From positions 62,001-126,000 of the forward strand of contig JAXGGA010002046.1 in assembly GCA_038373865.1 (NCBI GenBank): a stretch of DNA of 64,000 nt. Reading direction: 5' to 3'. The position numbers and the translations under genes are program-made. The notes beneath the pieces were generated by a model. It was not told where the DNA came from. It made no database searches and saw only the letters and a program-made list of their open reading frames with translations. The DNA comes from Uloborus plumipes (Eukaryota > Arthropoda > Arachnida > Araneae > Uloboridae). This document shows, one piece after another, positions 35,898 through 48,517 of the stretch (within the stretch, counting starts at the first letter, position 1; every line of letters starts with the position of its first letter).

Positions 35898-36147
35898 TAT
35901 ATTTATTCAAAGTAGGAGAATTCATTCAAAAAAAAACTTTATATCAACTGTGAGGATTATTATTACTGTTAATAAAACTATTCATCATAGTTTCCTAGTG
36001 AAAGTATACTTTGAAGAATAATATGTGAAAAATATTTTTCAGCCGATTAATCGGCCCGATTTTGCCGATTATTAATAATCGGCAAAGTTGCCGATTATGG
36101 CCGATTAATCGGTACTGCCGATTAATCGGTGCATCCCTAATTAACAA

Positions 36148-38401
36148 TGCAACTTTTTGCCACATATCTTTATGATTTTATTTATTTATTTATTTTTTTG
36201 CTGAAATATAAAACATCAACATTAAAAAATTATAAAACAAACATAAAAAAATGGCGAAAGAGATGTAATAGAGAAGAAGCAATAGAGATGTTTCAGAAAC
36301 ATCAAGAGCAAAGCATCGATAATAATCATAGATAATGTTTTCCAATGAGATTTTATACTGAAACTTTAGATTAAAGCTGAAAACTTCTTATTGTATCACA
36401 TATTTTTATGGAGCTTTTTTTTTTTTTTTTGCTAGATTATAAAACATAAACATTGATGTCGCAGTATTACACCGCACCAAAACGCTCAAAATTGACAAAA
36501 ACTTGACAACTATTTGAGCTTTGAGCACCGTCTTTTAATGTGTGTAAGAGGTTAAAATTTTTCCAGTATATTAGGAAGAATGAAGGCATAAAATAGAGGG
36601 GGGGGGTAAATTATCATAGGTTTGTATACCACCCAAAAACACATAAGCTTTGAATAAAATTCCACAGATGTAATAGTTTCATTTTTTGTTTTATAATTTA
36701 AAATCAAACAAATATAAATGTCAGTAGATATCTCAAAAATGGATCAATTGAAAAAATGTATTTCATACTAAAAATGTATCTACTTTTTTAATTAAGATCC
36801 ATTCACCTCATATTTTAGATTTGCTCGTTTTAAATTTAAATAAAAGGGTCTTCTTTTTTATGTGACCCGCTTAAATTTAAATAATTCTCTTGTTTCGTTT
36901 GATCAAGTGGGACCCTCTTGTGATTTATGAAAAAATATAATCGGTAGAAAGTATTATTTTAGAAAATAAAGATGAGCTTTGGTTTAATAGTGATGTCCAA
37001 GATAAAATAAGTCAATAAGGGTTTTTTTTTGTTTTTGTTTCAAAACTTTTGTATTAGGGCAGTTTTCTGTAAACTCGTCATTTTTCACACAATATCTGTT
37101 CGACATGATTTTTTGAAATGTTCATATATTTATAATACTATTGCTCAGAAAATGAATCTATTACTTTGGTTTGAAAGAGGGCCAATTGAAGTTTGTGTTT
37201 TTCTGATCAATCATGATAGGGGTAAGACCCCTGCCTAGTATAACTAGGCAGGGAACTGTGCCAGATGACTGTGTTTTTGCTCTTTGTAGCGTAATATCTG
37301 CAAAACTATTGGAACATAACTAGTTACGAGACTACCTATAAATTTAGGCACAAATCGTGGACATAATAACTAATATGTTTCATAATGAAACTAACTGACA
37401 TTAATAAAATCACTTCCCAGAGGACTGTTTTCGCAACGACCCTGATGCATACTTTCATCCCAAATGTGGCTCTCAAACTGAACAAAGTAGTATCGTTTCA
37501 ACACCGTTCTCAGCAAATTCACACTGATTACTTTAAACTTCATGACAAAAAACATTTGCAAGAGTAACAAATTTTTTCTATTGGAGCTTCGAATTTGTGG
37601 CAGGGGACTGTTTTAAAAATCTCCGGACAGAATTTACGTGACAATTTTAAGTTTTAGAAATACGTAATTAGACCTTATCTCATAAAAAAAATATAGTTGC
37701 ATTATTCTATTTTTAGATATTAATTGCCAAATTTATGTAGTGTTAATAGGTTTGTTCAAATGTTGCCTTTAAGAGTTAAACTATTGAATTGGGGCAGCCA
37801 AGGGACTGTTTTTGGTGCTTAGATAATTTCTAGGGAAAAAAAATGTTATCGCTCCAAAAGTACTAATGCTTTACTTGAATTAAGAGCGATAATTACTTTA
37901 TTACATGTTATTATTTTTAAAATACTTGGTCCGGACAGCCAATTACCAGTTTACAGAGAATCGCCCATTAGGCTTTTAAAAACAACCTGTTCTACCACTT
38001 ATACTCCAACCTACCGTGTGAAGTAAAATTTATTGGCAGTTTTTCTTTTAAATTACCAGTTTAGATTACTTCAGATTAAAATTGTTAAATAAAAAATTTC
38101 CCTTCATAATGTGTCTCTGTAAAAGAATAAAAAATTGAATGCATTATGTTGTAGTTTTAAGGTAGAATATATATGAATAGTGCTGCAGATTATGATCTGA
38201 ATGTTTCAAATACTTTTAAACTACAGAAAAAGGAAAAATGTAAAAAAAAATTCCTATAAATCTCTAGCCGACATTTTGTTTCAAAAAAGACTTAGATCTC
38301 ACAATCGTTCAAGTTGTCATCGCAAATCAATAACATGGGAGATTGGATCAGGAGTTGTTCGGCGTTTGATTTGGATAGAACTCATCAAAATCTTCAATAT
38401 A
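36148..38401. other. gene-free stretch
   Basis: AT-rich with poly-T runs and scattered short open frames of no recognised family. I see no transposon termini that can be paired. Confidence 0.5.
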
Positions 38402-38602
38402 CTGTCGTCCCCGCTTAATCGGGTAACGGACAAACGAATACCCCGCTTATACGAATAAAACATCCCGGAACCCATGCCATAGACCCAATGTTAAAGACCC
38501 CGCTTAATCGAATACTTCGCTAAATCGAATAATACTGTCATGTCGGTTGGGGACGACAGTATTTCTTGGAATCGACACTATTTGTTTAAGCGGGGCCGAC
38601 TC
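38402..38602. mobile_element. pogo-like MITE, copy 2, with a 25-bp insertion
   Basis: The left end CTGTCGTCCCCGCTTAATCG follows TA (38400-38401); the right end gcggggccgactc precedes TA. Within it, 38535-38559 is a 25-bp TA-flanked insert absent from copy 1 (see findings). Confidence 0.7.
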
Positions 38603-39348
38603 TATTGTGCTCGCTTTTTTTTTTTAGTCAAAGTTCCACCATCATGGTGCTTGTTTAAAACGAAAGACGCTCATTTGGCGTTAAACCGGGAAGTAAATTT
38701 TACTTCCTGATTTAAAGCCGAATTACTCAGAGGATTTTTTTATTGAATTTTATTTCGGGGGTGAAGAAACACTTTTAATTGCTTTCTAAATATTATGATT
38801 CAAAAGTAAATCATTATCATCTTTGTCTAAATAAGTCAGTCATTGTCACTATTGAAATCTAAGGTATTCAGAAATCAAAAGTTTCGGAAAAGTAGCTGAA
38901 ATTTGATAAAAATCGCTAATTTTGTGATAAATCGTTAAAAAACGAAAACAAACTAGGATAGAAGCAAATGTCATTTTTTTAAAAATGAAACCGTAAAAGT
39001 TAACGCATTTTCTTACGGATCATAAATTCAAATCCAAATGAGTAAGCAGGTAACAATTACAACAAATATTAATAAAAAAAAACACGCCTTCCTATCAGGA
39101 ACCAAATCCTAAATCCGCTTTTGGGTCAGGGCCTTTCTCTCAGATGTGTTGTTAAAAAATGCAACTATAGATGAACTTGGGTAAAGTTCGGATGAAGAGA
39201 GGCTCAGGGACCCTCCTCGAAACATTTTTCAAAATTAGTTTTAAAAATGTAGGAGAAAGAATAAAAAATCGAACCCCCCCCCCCCTCCACCAAGCAATTT
39301 TTAAAGATATTGAAGTTCCAAAAGCGCAGTTTAAAACCATCTATGATG
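38603..39348. other. gene-free stretch
   Basis: No recognisable feature beyond A/T homopolymers and a poly-C run near 39277. Confidence 0.5.
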
Positions 39349-39690
39349 GGTGCATTTGCTTCAGTTCTGACTTAGTCTCAGCTCTGGCTCACGGGCGGTA
39401 ACTCATTGCACATTACCCAGCTTTTGCCTTCAAATTTCGAGTTGAGCCGCACCATAGTTTGCGGACGCTCGCTGGTAAGATAAATTCACTTTATATACCA
39501 GTTTGTGGGCTATCTTAGCTACATTAAGAGGATTTTTGCCTCCGGCTCGATCTTTGGCTATTCCTAACTGAGGAGCCCATAATAAGGGCGAAACTGCAGT
39601 CTTAGGATGCTATGATCGAGCTGTGGGTGCATTTGCTTCAGTTCTGCCTCAGCCTCAGCCCTGGCTCACGGGCGGTAACTCATGGCACAT
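39349..39690 (+). repeat. ~270 bp dispersed repeat, single copy plus partial
   Basis: It includes 'gggcggtaactcattgcacattacccagc', 'tttgcggacgctcgctggtaagat' and 'aaactgcagtcttaggatgctatgatcgagctgtgggtgc', then restarts into the next unit. The same units occur in inverted and tandem form at 51619-52553, and a diverged one at 6617-6785. Confidence 0.7.
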
Positions 39691-42092
39691 CTATGATCTA
39701 TAGTCTTTGTTGATATGTCAAAAGAAGTTTTTTTAATCCTTGTTAAAGGGGATAATGATCCTGGGCTCGCCCCGCCACTCTTTCAAAGTTCAAGTTCCAA
39801 AAATGTAATTTCACACAATAATGTTTATAGCCTTTCTCTTCGAAAAATATTCAAAATGAAATCCTAAAAATGCAATTGTATGCCCCCTTTGATAACTGTG
39901 GAGAAAAGAAATGGAGTTCAGGATTCTCCCCCGTTACATTTTTAAAATTGAAGTTTAAAAATGCAATTTTGGCTACTTTTGGTAAAGATTGTTTTGGGAA
40001 GTCCTCAGCTAATTTTCTTTTCTGAAGACGTTGACCGTTTTGGTTTTTTGCAATGAAATTTCTATTTCATCTCAAAAACTTTTATTGCTTAAAAAACAAA
40101 CGTCGCCAGCTTCAATAAAAACTTTTAACATTTTGGCACAGGTAGTATTTTGCAATTATACCTTCAATCCCTTTTATCGCTTTATTTTATTTTAACTATC
40201 AAGTCATCTGGATCTCTTGATAAACTTTTGTTTTCCTTTCGTTTCTTACCTTTAATGTTTAGAATGACTGATATAACTTTTACTGAAATATTTTAATTCT
40301 CTCTCTGTATTTTAACTTCAGTATCATGCCTACTTTGTTTTTTGATAAAGTTTTGTTCTACTTTCGTTTTTTTGCTTTTTCCATCACAATATTTCAATTC
40401 GTCTCTTTTTTTTTTGATGTGCTCATGTACTATTGTCTTTTTTTCCCTTTTAAACTAAGACTTGCTATGATTTCCTTTTCAGCACAAATTTTCTCTTTTC
40501 TTTTTTTTTCCAAAAATGAGTGAAGCGTACATTTCGGAGGCTTTAATTAGTTAATCTTCATTATTCCAACTCTTAGATACTCCTACGCCGTGCAGGCGGC
40601 TGGATTAACCTCCTTGACCCCTCCGCCTACGTCGACTCGTGCAAAACGCCTCCGACAGGTTGGTGTACACCGCCCTCGGCGGTGCACTTTGAGTTTTCAG
40701 CTTAGCGCACCCCTACAACCATTTCATTCTCAAAAATACACTTCGGAGGCTTTTCAGAGCTGTGACTGTTTAAACCAATCCGTTCGATCTTTGAAGAGAC
40801 GCGCCTTACGCCTTTTTTTAAAAATCGAGTTATTCGCCCCGTACCGAGTGTCAAAAACCAAAGTAATCTTATGGAATTACGTGCTATCCTTGGATGCGTA
40901 AAGTTCGAATGAAAAAGATAAAATTTGGAACTGTGCCAAAAACCGCCCGGGAGATCACTCGACAAGGTACGTGAGCAAAACGGTTCAACTTTCCTCGTTC
41001 TGCAAATTACCTCGAACCAAACTTAGCCGTAATGAAGAATGAAAAATTCCAAATCTATCGATATCTGGTTCGATGGCCAATCGTCAACCTCACTCGAGAG
41101 AAAGAATCATAACATAGAAAGATAGATACGCTCAGATTTTCATAACAGGTGATAATATTTTTATGATTCTCTCTCTCCCTCTCTTTTTTCAGCAATGACA
41201 AAATCGATTTTTGTTTTCTTTTTGGACTTCAAACATCTTGTTAGTTCCACCTTTAAATTGGCAGTTTGCCAGCGTCTCGCGCTAAGCTAGCCTTTACTCT
41301 CCCATGCAAGATTGAGCTGTCGGGTAACCAAAGTGGCGTACGGATGTGTGTCGCCTAGTGAGTCCCGATCTGTAGTTCTTGTTGGTGGTAACCGAGATCT
41401 CCAACCCCTGAGCCAAAATGACTTGACGGCTCGGGTGCAAAGTTGAGCTATGTGCTCTCTGACGTACACCACACATTTATCGCAATTCGTCATTGCAAAA
41501 AACATAATTTGAATTCGAGACGTCAAAATGTCAAATTATTTTTATTTTATAAAGCAGTGAGTAACCGCCAAGGGCTATGGCAGAAACATGCAATACACCG
41601 CCAACTCGACCATTTCGATCCATGGACAGCTGTTTCGAGCTTATTCTGCTCTCATCAGCATGGAATACGAAAGTAGTCGAGTTGGTATTTTTTTTTTTTT
41701 TTTAAGTTTTTGTAAATATTCCGTATAATTTTTTATTGCAATGTTGGGTGTGCAGAGCACCCCCGTGAATCCGCCTATGCTCGCGTAAGTCGAGACTCGG
41801 CAGCATAGGTGGATTTAAGAATTATGGGGGTGCAACAATATGGGAGATATGGGAGGGGGGATATTCTCCGGTCATTGAGGAGTCAGGAGCTAGTTGGCTC
41901 GGGAAAATTTTGAAAATTTATTTTTTAAATGCTGGCACTGTACACTTATAGCACTGTAGACTGGAATGATGTGCAAGAACTTGAAGCAGTTTGTATAGTT
42001 TTAAATAAAGTTCATTACAATTGTCGTGGTCTTTTCTGGTGTTGACTTTATTAATTATGCTTTTTCAAAGTAAAAGAAACTGAAATGACACA
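39691..42092. other. gene-free stretch with repeat fragments
   Basis: 41208-41560 is a copy of the SINE-like family of 23885-24530, lacking its tRNA-like head. 41590-41670 repeats the 'ccgccaactcgaccatttcg' block of 25225. 41040-41165 resembles the 'ctatcggtacctggttcg...acatagaaagata' end of the Helitron at 46246. The long open frame at 40590-40901 lies in a G/C-rich repeat and matches no family. No host exons seen. Confidence 0.5.
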
Positions 42093-42219
42093 CTGTCGTC
42101 CCCGCTTAATCGGGTAAAGGATAAACGAATACCCCGCTTATACGAATAAAACCGTCCGGAACCGAACATTTCTCCATAGACGCAATGTTAAATATCCCCG
42201 CTTAATCGAATAATGTGTC
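42093..42219. mobile_element. pogo-like MITE, copy 3, truncated
   Basis: It begins CTGTCGTCCCCGCTTAATCG and ends inside the element at 'cttaatcgaataatgtgtc', where the next hAT begins. The missing right half does not reappear beyond it. Confidence 0.65.
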
Positions 42220-42923
42220 CAAGGGCGTAGCCAGGACTCACGTTAGGGGGGTGCAAGCAGTGGCACCCCAATAGGAGGTCACTGTGATCTCCCCAAAAGT
42301 TCTTATCCGATACAAATTGGCTGATGAAATTTGAAAACAGGGAGACAGTATTGCAAGGCTGAACTTCTTTATTTTTTTTTCTTTAATTAATTTATGTATT
42401 TTCGCGATGCCTCACGTCTCTTTTGGTAGACATAGATAAGTATGCATTCTTGTATTTTATTTATTTATTTTTTAATCATTCAGTAAAGTTCTGAGTTTCA
42501 TTCGGTAAATTAAAAATTTTCTCCTCAAAAACAGGCAAGCTTACTATCATTTTCTGAAAAGTAATCAATACTAGATATAATAACGCAGTTTATATAAAGT
42601 TCCCAAAAATTAGCATAAAAGTCAAATGTTTCAATAAAAACAGAAAGAAGAAAGTAAGAAAGAAAGAGAAAAAAGTGCTTAAAATTCTATTTGCACAAAA
42701 AAGGAAGAAATTATGAACTCAAAGAAACTATACTTTATTCAGTCGTGCACACCTTAAACCAATGGATGGTATAAAATATTTCTAAAAGAAACAATGAAAA
42801 ACATGAAAGGGGACAAAATCGTTTGTCAAAAAAATAAATAAAATGGGAGGTCAGAGTGACCTCCTATTGGCTCTGATCTAGGGGATGCAGCAGCACCCCC
42901 TGCACCCCCTAGCTACGCCCTTG
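42220..42923. mobile_element. non-autonomous hAT element (CAAGGGCGTAGC ends), copy 2
   Basis: It is an inverse-orientation relative of 27369-28041, with ends CAAGGGCGTAGCCAGG and TAGCTACGCCCTTG and the same interior (for example 'gatacaaattggctgatgaaa'). The flanking octamers do not match, so one flank has been rearranged. A further terminus, caagggcgtatacaagg, begins at 42928. Confidence 0.8.
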
Positions 42924-43850
42924 GTAGCAAGGGCGTATACAAGGGGCAGGCCCATGGAGCCCCGGGCCCCTCCCAAAATCAGAAAAATTGTCCCGAAATA
43001 ATTTTAAAATGTGTTTTCAAAAAGATCTCCTCCTTTCGCTAAACATCAACAAAGATAATTGGAAATTGTAGTGAAGAGCCACAACGCCGAAAAATTTCCA
43101 AGATAGCCCTCAACCCCCTTTCTATAGCACTTAAATTTCGAAAATTTTCTGAGAGAGAGTACGCTACCACTTCGTTTTCTTTCAACGAATTATAGCATAA
43201 TATTGTGATTTTAAAAATTCAATGTCACAAAAACAGAAGATTCAAACATTCTCCAGCGCCAAATCCTTGAAGCAGTTCAACTGCAGCAAAACTTTAATTG
43301 CCAGCTATCAAAATCAAATGTTCATATCCTTTCCTTTAAATAAAGAAAAATAACATACGATAAATCGGGGATATTAAATTCCCCTATGATTTTATTTCGA
43401 ACTATTTACCCAGTAAAGAGGCTATGTGGGCTCAGAGCGCTTGGGGGTTAAATGATCATTACGTATTTGCGGTTAGAACATTCAATAATATTTTTCTTCC
43501 TTACCTTTAAAACACGTAAGTGGTATTCAGTTTTATGGCGGAGAGTTTAATGCTTAATAGTGCGAAACATAAACCGAACATTTTATGCTCCTCAAAGTTT
43601 ACTACATTATCTCACTGAAGTTTTTTTTTTTTTTTTTGAGTTTCTGAGTCTCGTTAGGCTAGTGTGAAAAGAGCAGAAAGTTTGCTCTGATTTTCTGTTT
43701 CGAATACAATATTTTTTAAGCGGAATAATCAACGTTTTAGCTGCAAAATTTGCAGACACGTACGTGTTTCAGGGTCACAAAGGAACCCTTTTTTCAATGT
43801 AACGAAGTGTAAAGTTTTGGATAAAAAGTCATCCGGGGAAGCATTTTTTT
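42924..43850. other. gene-free stretch, left end of an unpaired element
   Basis: CAAGGGCGTATACAAGG at 42928 looks like a hAT terminus; a possible partner, ccctggtacgccactg, ends at 47584, but the flanking octamers differ. If they are partners, the whole foldback cluster 43851-48517 would largely sit inside that element. Otherwise nothing recognised. Confidence 0.35.
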
Positions 43851-44610
43851 ACTTCCTTTTACGTAGTAAAGGAAGTATTGTGATCACGAAAAAAATTTCA
43901 CTCAAATTTCGGTCTAAATTTTGACTTTGCTCACCCCTGAATGAATGTCGCGTAGTTTTTTCGACCTGTCAGCACGTGCATATGTACCTAACAACATACA
44001 AACAGCCGAAAAATCAATTTCGACCACCCCCGAGTAAATTACGACGAGTTTTCTCGTGACGTCTGTATGTACGTATGTGCGGATGTATGTGCGTATGTGG
44101 CTCGCATAACTCAAAAACTATATGCCGTAGAAACTTCTAGCTTGGTATGTAGGCTCTGAGGGGGTCTAGTTGTGCACCTCCCCTTGTGATTGCGTTCGAA
44201 TGTTCCCAAAGGGGTCTTTTACCCCTTTTTTGGGGTGAATCAATGTTAATTTCAATACAGACTCAAGTGATATGAACTGGCGCCACTACTTGGCGACATG
44301 TCGCCAAGCTTTTGGTCGCCAAGTGTTTGACACCAACTTGGCGATATATCGCCAAGTTGGCGACAAATTTGGCGAAAAAATTATTTTTTGAATTTGGGTT
44401 CAACTTGGCGCTATTGGCGATATTTTGCGAAAAATTCACTAAATGATATTAAAATCAGCAATATTTGGAAAAATAACCATTGTAAAATATTTTTTGCATT
44501 GTTTCGTGGTAGATTAGGGGAGTAAATATTTGAATTGTTACCTTGCTCACTCCAAGCACTTTTTTAACTCTTAAGGCAACTACTAAGAAATTTACACGTA
44601 AAAGGGAAGT
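43851..44610 (+). mobile_element. ACTTCCTTTTACGT foldback element, copy 1
   Basis: It starts with the self-complementary hairpin acttccttttacgtagtaaaggaagt and ends tttacacgtaaaagggaagt, giving terminal inverted repeats ACTTCCTTTTACGT. The interior holds palindromic ttggcgatatatcgccaagt repeats. It has no coding sequence and is 760 bp. Three more copies follow within 4 kb. Confidence 0.8.
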
Positions 44611-44638
44611 AGTGTGGGGTCCATACCAGATTTTTTTT

Positions 44639-45378
44639 ACTTACTTTTACGTAGTAAAGGAAGTATTCTGATCGCGAAAAAAAAAAATCACTCAAATTTG
44701 AGTCTAAATTTTGATTTTGCTCACCCCCGAATGAATGTTCAGTAGTTTTTTCGACCTGTCAGCACGTGCATATGTACCTACCAACACCATAAGCAGCCGA
44801 AAAATCCTTTTCAGCCACCCCCGAGTTAATTACGACGAGTTTTCTCGTGACGTCTGTATATACGTGTGTGCGGATGTATGTGTGTCGCATAACTCAAAAA
44901 CTATATGTCGTAGAAGCTTCTAGCTTGGTATGTAGGCTTTGAGGATGGTCTAGTTGTGCACCTCCCCTTGTGGTTAGAATCGAATGCTTTCAAGCAGGTG
45001 TTTTATCCCTTTTTTGGGGTAAATCAGTGTTAATTTCAATGTAGATGAATTGGCACGACACTTGGCGATATATCGCCAAGATTTTGGTCGCCAAGTGTTT
45101 GACGCCAGCTTGGCGAAATATCGCCAAGTTGGCGACAAATTTGGCGAAAAAAAAATCTTTTGAATTTGGGTTAAATTTGACGCTATTGGCGATATTTTGC
45201 AAAAAATCCATTGAATGATGTTAAAATCGGCGATATTTAGAAAATGAATCATTGTAAAACATTTGTTTTGCATTGTTTCGTGGCAATATGGGTGTAAATG
45301 TTCAAATTGCTATCTTGCTCACTCAGAACTATTTTAACACTAAGGCATCTACAAAGAAATTTACACGTAAAAGGAAGT
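44639..45378 (+). mobile_element. ACTTCCTTTTACGT foldback element, copy 2
   Basis: Direct neighbour of copy 1 in the same orientation, 740 bp, with the same hairpin start, the same 'cgacctgtcagcacgtgcatatgtacct' block and the same TTGGCGA palindromes. Confidence 0.8.
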
Positions 45379-45699
45379 AGTGTGGAACCGATACCAGATT
45401 TTTTTTTTTTTTTTTTTTGAATTTTCTCGATTAAAAATATGTTTTGCCATTTTTTTTATTAATATAATATTTTTTTTTAAACTTTCAACACAACGAATGC
45501 TTTTTCACTATAAAATTTCGATCTTGTTCTGAGAAAGTACTGAATGGAAACGAAATAATGCCTGAATCTAAGGTTAAAATGTCCTTTTCTTTCTCTTAGT
45601 TTTCACTTGCGAAAGTTTTTCTCATGATGTGTTTGCGCAAAGGAGTGAAAATATTTGTTTTATATATCCATTTAAAAAATCTGGCATGGACCCCACACT

Positions 45700-47517
45700 A
45701 CTTCCTTTTACGTGTAAATTTCTTAGTAGTTGCCTTCAGTGTTAAAAAAAGTGCTTGGAGCGAGAAAGGTAACAATTCAAATAATTACTCCCCTAATCTG
45801 CCACGAAACAATGCAAAAAATATTTTACAATGGTTAATTTTCTAAATATTGCTGAAATTAATATCATTCAGTGAATTTTTCGCAAAATATCGCCAATAGC
45901 GCCAAGTTGAACCCAAATTCAAAAAATAACTTTTTCGCCAACTTGGTGATATATCGCCAAGTTGGCGTATAACACTTGGCGACAAAAACGTTGGCTACAT
46001 ATCGCCAAGTGGTCGCGCTAATTCATATCACTCGAGTCTGCATTGAAATTAACACTGATTTACCCCAAAAAAGCGGTAAAACACCCCCTTGGGAACATTC
46101 GAATGCAACCACAAGGGGAGGTGCACAACTAGACCATCCTCAGAGCCTACATGCCAAGCTAGAAGCTTTTACGGCATATAGTTTTTGAGTTATGCGACAC
46201 ACATAAGCATATACATCCGCACACACATCCGCACATATACGTATACTAGCTGCGTGGCCCGGCGTTGCACGGGCTGTAATGTAGTGAAGGCAGTTTGAGA
46301 AAACTACTCGCCACCAAGGCGGCTCGCCTTTAAAGTAATGAGAAAAGTTTAAACAGTTTACTCGCCGTCAAGGCGGCTCGCCTTTACAGTAGCGAGGAAA
46401 GTTTCAATAAACTACTCGCCGCCAAGGCGGCTCGCCTTTACAGTACCAAGGAAAAGTTTAATAAACTACTCCCCGCTAAAGCGGCTCGCTAAAAAGCTTT
46501 CCTGCATCAAAGAATCAATCGAATTATTTGCACATGCTTCCTCAAAAATAAAGACGATGTCAAGTAGCGCATACTTAGCACTCTCCCTAAATAACAAATA
46601 AAATTCCTTTCCAAAAAAAAAATTATTTCCAAACTGCTTTCTTCTAAAATTAATTGCAAAATTCTAAACGAAAAAGTTCTTTTAATATTTGGATCGCAGC
46701 CAAAAAAAGCCCCTTCTAAAAACAGCAATTGCAATTTTATTTAAAAACACATTTTCAAAATGGCACCAGAGAAAAAATATGTCATTAATAATTAGAATAA
46801 AAACAATTGTTAGAACTTTGTTATAACACGCATTCAAAATGACAATGGAAAAAAATAACACTCTTTCATTTTAAAAAGTTCAATTTAATTAACGTTTTAA
46901 TTTAAAATCGCAACGGAAAGAAATAAATATCTTGGAATTTTAAATAGTTCAATAATTTAATTAACGTTTTAATTCAAAATGGCAACGGTAGGAAATAAAT
47001 ATCTTGGAATTTTAAACAGTTCAATAATTTAATTAACTTTTTTATTCAAATGGCAACGGTAAGAAATAAATGTCTTGGACGTTTAATCATTTTTTAGGCT
47101 TAATCGCTTTAAACTTGACTACTTATTAATTGATATCTTCGCTAATTAAAATCGTATAATCATATAGATTGAAACTAATGAAGCCTGAAAAATTACCTAT
47201 CTATCGGTACCTGGTTCGACTTTCAGTTCATTGGCGTTCAGGAGAAATAAGCGTGACATAGAAAGATAGTTAGATACTCAGTTTTTAATATAAGTAGATA
47301 CAGACGTCACAAGAAAACTCGTCGTAATTAACTCGGGGGTGGTTGAAAAGGATTTTTTGGGCTGCTTATTTGTTGGTAGGTACATATGCACGTGCTGACA
47401 GGTCGAAAAAACTACTGAACATTCATTCGGGGGTGAGCAAAATCAAAATTTAGACTCAAATTTGAGTGATTTCTTTTTTCGCGATCACAATACTTCCTTT
47501 ACTACGTAAAAGGAAGT
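45700..47517 (-). mobile_element. ACTTCCTTTTACGT foldback element, copy 3, split by a Helitron
   Basis: Opposite orientation to copies 1 and 2. The two halves, 45700-46245 and 47299-47517, rejoin exactly when the Helitron at 46246-47298 is removed; the intact order is visible in copy 4. Confidence 0.85.
46246..47298 (-). mobile_element. non-autonomous Helitron with tandem subrepeats
   Basis: On the minus strand it starts TC after a host A and ends CTAG before a host T, with a 3' hairpin GCCCG...CGGGC seven bases before CTAG. No target bases are duplicated, as shown by the empty site in copy 4 of the foldback family. Inside are about four ~60 bp units (ctcgccgccaaggcggctcgcc) at 46300-46500 and about four ~70 bp units (ttcaaaatggcaacgg) at 46830-47090. 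It is 1053 bp with no Rep/Hel coding sequence. Confidence 0.88.
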
Positions 47518-47778
47518 AAAAATGATTAACATTTTTCTTTGTTTGGAAATATTGGGCAGGAGCCCACTCCCTGGTACGCCACTGGAGCTTTTATGGATAT
47601 ATTACATGATTTTCTCATGTCATCAGAGATTTTAAATTTCAAGGCCATTCATTCTCAGTGACTATTGACCTTGAAAATCTTAAGATTAGCTAATTTCATA
47701 AATCTCTGCAAGGTGGCGTTTCAAGCTCTTGAGCTGTCGTCTTTCCATCAATAAAAAATCTGGTATGGGTCCCACACT

Positions 47779-48517
47779 ACTTCCTTTAACGTGTAAATTT
47801 CTTTGCAGATGCCTTAGTGTTAAAATAGTGCTAGGAGTGAGCAAGATAGCAATTCGAACATTTACACCCCTAATTTGCCACGAAACAATGCAAAACAAAT
47901 GTTTTCCAATGATTCATTTTCTAAATATCGCCGATTTTAACATCATTCAGTGGATTTTTCGCAAAATATCGCCAATAGCGCCAAATTGAACCCAAATTCA
48001 AAAAATATTTTTTTCGCTAAATTTGTCACCCACTTGGCGACATATCGCCAAGTGGGCTTCAAACACTTGGCGACCAAAAGCTTGGCGATATATTGCCAAG
48101 TGGTCGTGCCAATTCATCTGCATTGAAATTAACTCTGATTTACCCCAAAAAGGGGGATAAAACACCCCCTTGGGCGCATTCGAATGCAACCACAAGGGGA
48201 GGTGCACAACTAGACCCCTCTTAGAGCCTAGATACCAAACTAGAAGCTCCTACGGCATATAGTTTTTGAGTTATGCGAGACACATACGCACATACGTATA
48301 TACAGACGTCACGAGAAAACTCGTCGTAACTAACTCGGAGTGGGTCAAAAATGATTTTTTGGCTGGTTATATGTTGGCAGGTACATATGCACGTGCTGAC
48401 AGGTCGAAAACACGACTCAACATTCATTCAGGGGTGAGAAAAATCAAAATTTTGACCCAAATTTGAGGAAAAATTTTTTTGCGATCACAATACTTCCTTT
48501 ACTATGTAACAGGAAGT
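47779..48517 (-). mobile_element. ACTTCCTTTTACGT foldback element, copy 4 (uninterrupted)
   Basis: 739 bp, same orientation as copy 3. It retains 'catacgtatatacagacgtcac' unbroken, the site into which the Helitron jumped in copy 3. Confidence 0.85.

Larger units (their letters stand above)
34418..36139. mobile_element. hAT element with perfect 8-bp target duplication
   Basis: The ends TAGAGATGCACCGAT and ATCGGTGCATCCCTA are inverted repeats, and the octamer ATTAACAA is perfectly duplicated (34410-34417 and 36140-36147). Subterminal regions are packed with the palindromic motif ccgattaatcggc. It is 1722 bp including a nested 927 bp element; no hAT transposase is visible. Confidence 0.9.

Noticed and set aside
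40590..40901. 103-codon plus-strand open frame
   Set aside because: It lies in G/C-rich repeated sequence, overlaps an open frame on the other strand and resembles no protein family.
42928..47584. One large element joining caagggcgtatacaagg (42928) and ccctggtacgccactg (47584)
   Set aside because: The ends are similar in style, but the flanking octamers do not match and the foldback cluster crosses the region; pairing is not supported.
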